In this document: in pieces, positions 40,170-41,616 of the stretch | How positions within the stretch are numbered: position 1 is the first letter of the stretch | Layout of the letters: each line of letters opens with the position of its first letter | Origin: Priapulus caudatus | Taxonomy: Eukaryota; Priapulida; Priapulimorpha; Priapulimorphida; Priapulidae | Direction of reading: 5' to 3' | NCBI RefSeq assembly: GCF_000485595.1 | Contig: NW_014578606.1 | Span: 21,885-63,500, forward strand | DNA length: 41,616 nt | The notes under the pieces: model-generated | Database searches by the model: none | The model's input: only the letters and a program-made list of their open reading frames with translations | What the model was told of the DNA's origin: nothing | Position numbers and translations under genes: made by a program

Positions 40170-41616
40170 CGTGTGTGTCTGTTACGTCACCAAAATAGAT
40201 GATACTAGGTCTATATAAGTCTATGTTTGATGGCGCGTGAAGGTTTTTAGAGCTTGTGTGTTTCGACAGAGCAGTACGTGCAGTAACAACGTGTGGCATG
40301 ATACGCCTGCAAAGTGATTCACATAAAAATATATACGACTTTGTTTGTGCTTATATGAACTTGACAATTAAACGTTATATATGCGAACGACTACGGCAAT
40401 GAATATTATATAATTAAATGTCCTTACCGTGAACGCACACGCAAGCTAACAAGCCATCACAGGTCCAGTGCAGTGCTAATTAATTAAAAAGCGCCAGTGT
40501 TCACAGGTACCGTTGACGGATCCACACGGGAGACGGAACCATCGGGGCCATGGTTGCGTCTTGGAATATATACGTACCAGCAAACGACTGAAAAAACGTG
40601 AAGACGTCATTCATGAGCATTTCAGAACTCCATTTCACTTGCTGCTTTCAAAATTTAATGATGACTATAGGCCTTCAAATTGCCGTCACACATACCGATA
40701 CATACCGGACCCAAATAAGTTGTTCACATCACTTCACAGACCGCATCGTGCTCTCTCCGTTTGTCCATTCCTCGATCCTCCAATGTGTACGGTATATACG
40801 ACATGGAGTGAATGCATGTAGTACAGTACGCGTCGTTTAGGTGTCTTGTGTTTTGCCTGGCTGTCCGAAATGGATGGATGTTGTAGGGTTGTCTTGGTTA
40901 TCGGTCTGAGTGAAGCAAAAGACGGCGAAAATAGTACATCAGTTTCATTTCGGCGCGTGAGAAAATGCGCGCAGAAGTAATAGCAATTTAACGGAAAAAC
41001 GGCAATGACCACTAACTTGCCAAGTATCGGTCTGAAATTACGGTCAAGCTGAAATTATTTTTGACGGTAAATGTTAAATATTGAGCCTGCCATAAAATTT
41101 ATTCAAGTAACGCACCCTGGTACCTCGGATTAAAACAGTTGCATGCCAAGTATTACTTACTAAAATTTGCACCTGCGACTCCCATTATGGAAAATAAAAG
41201 CAGACCATAGAGATATTGTTAGGTTAATGCGCTCCGGTTATAGCGTGGGTATTCTTCCTTCATTGGACAGGGTTCCACTGGGACATACTCGCACATTGCT
41301 TGTCTGAATATGGACGGAGCAGCATATATGCAGCATATGCATAGAGGTTATTATGCCTAATGTTACGTCCTGGTGTGAGAAACTATCTGCCGCCGCTACA
41401 CCATAGCGCGCGTATATATTTAGAAATTAAAATATAGTATACAAACACTGTTACAATGAAAACATTTTCCTCAGGAAGTTGTATATAAAGTCCAGTTTCT
41501 AATCGGTGTGATTTTCACCGAATCGCGCCGAAAACTGACGAGTTATGCCCTTGTGTCACACAGGCACTTGGAGCGTTTCAATAAAATATAATGCTAAATA
41601 AATACGAAATCTATTT
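40170..41616. other. DNA downstream of SOD, no gene supported
   Basis: An open frame at 40513-40821 (102 codons) exists only in this copy; the counterpart at about 24185-24480 is broken by indels, and the peptide resembles no family I know. CTGATGAAGCAAAAGACGGC near 24575 and its counterpart near 40910 recall the 3' tails of Penelope-like elements, but this is too short to call. Confidence 0.35.

Larger units (their letters stand above)
37704..41616 (+). repeat. Copy 2 of the transposon 3' end, SOD exon 5 and downstream DNA (duplicate of 20971-25270)
   Basis: Same order as copy 1 up to the window end. Lacks the 356-bp TAA MITE. Confidence 0.92.

Noticed and set aside
1-41616. CRISPR array, bacterial operons, tRNA or rRNA genes
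   Set aside because: Intron-containing animal genes dominate; repeats are MITEs, satellites and microsatellites without CRISPR spacing; no cloverleaf or rRNA core sequences were recognised.

Overview
This is eukaryotic nuclear DNA, almost certainly from an invertebrate animal. Genes are split into short exons with GT/AG splice sites, most of the sequence is intron or intergenic DNA dense in MITEs and microsatellites, and two class C (GABA-B-like) receptor genes lie side by side. Such receptors are expanded in several invertebrate groups, sponges among them, but I cannot fix the phylum. A 25-N gap and an error-ridden stretch show that part of the window is draft assembly.

Layout. 1-3050: 5' end of a minus-strand GABA-B-like receptor (gene X), with two firm ligand-domain exons. 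4041-5228: a palindromic MITE, a Polinton/Maverick-type family B DNA polymerase fragment and a broken Penelope-like RT/GIY-YIG element. 5260-9150: mostly featureless apart from microsatellites and one small MITE. 9160-12621: parts of a second minus-strand GABA-B-like receptor (gene Y), with two firm transmembrane exons and a probable cytoplasmic tail exon. 12690-13480: two clusters of CRE palindromes. 13500-16800: repeat country, including a 418-bp MITE with TAA duplications, a fold-back of minisatellites around a purine/pyrimidine core, and a 187-bp tandem repeat.

16927 onward is a plus-strand Fe/Mn superoxide dismutase gene. Exon 1 carries a signal peptide and the last exon ends in HDEL, so the enzyme is predicted to reside in the ER lumen. 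All four metal ligands are visible across exons 1, 3 and 5. The intron between exons 4 and 5 holds a ~3-kb DNA transposon with long terminal inverted repeats and a PIN/FEN-like gene of the 'GCDTTS' family.

The SOD 3' half is present twice and out of order. Exon 5 copy 1 (21798) precedes the N gap and exon 4 copy 1 (25605); then come an insertion-riddled transposon copy (about 28050-31380), unassigned DNA, and a clean copy in the right order (exon 4 at 32837, transposon 35384-38343, exon 5 at 38518). A 22-bp sequence shared by 20949-20970 and 32689-32710 suggests the real locus runs from 20970 directly into 32711. The DNA between would then be a redundant haplotype or a poor gap fill. The two copies differ by many one-base indels and by one polymorphic TAA-target MITE.

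No tRNA, rRNA or CRISPR array was seen.
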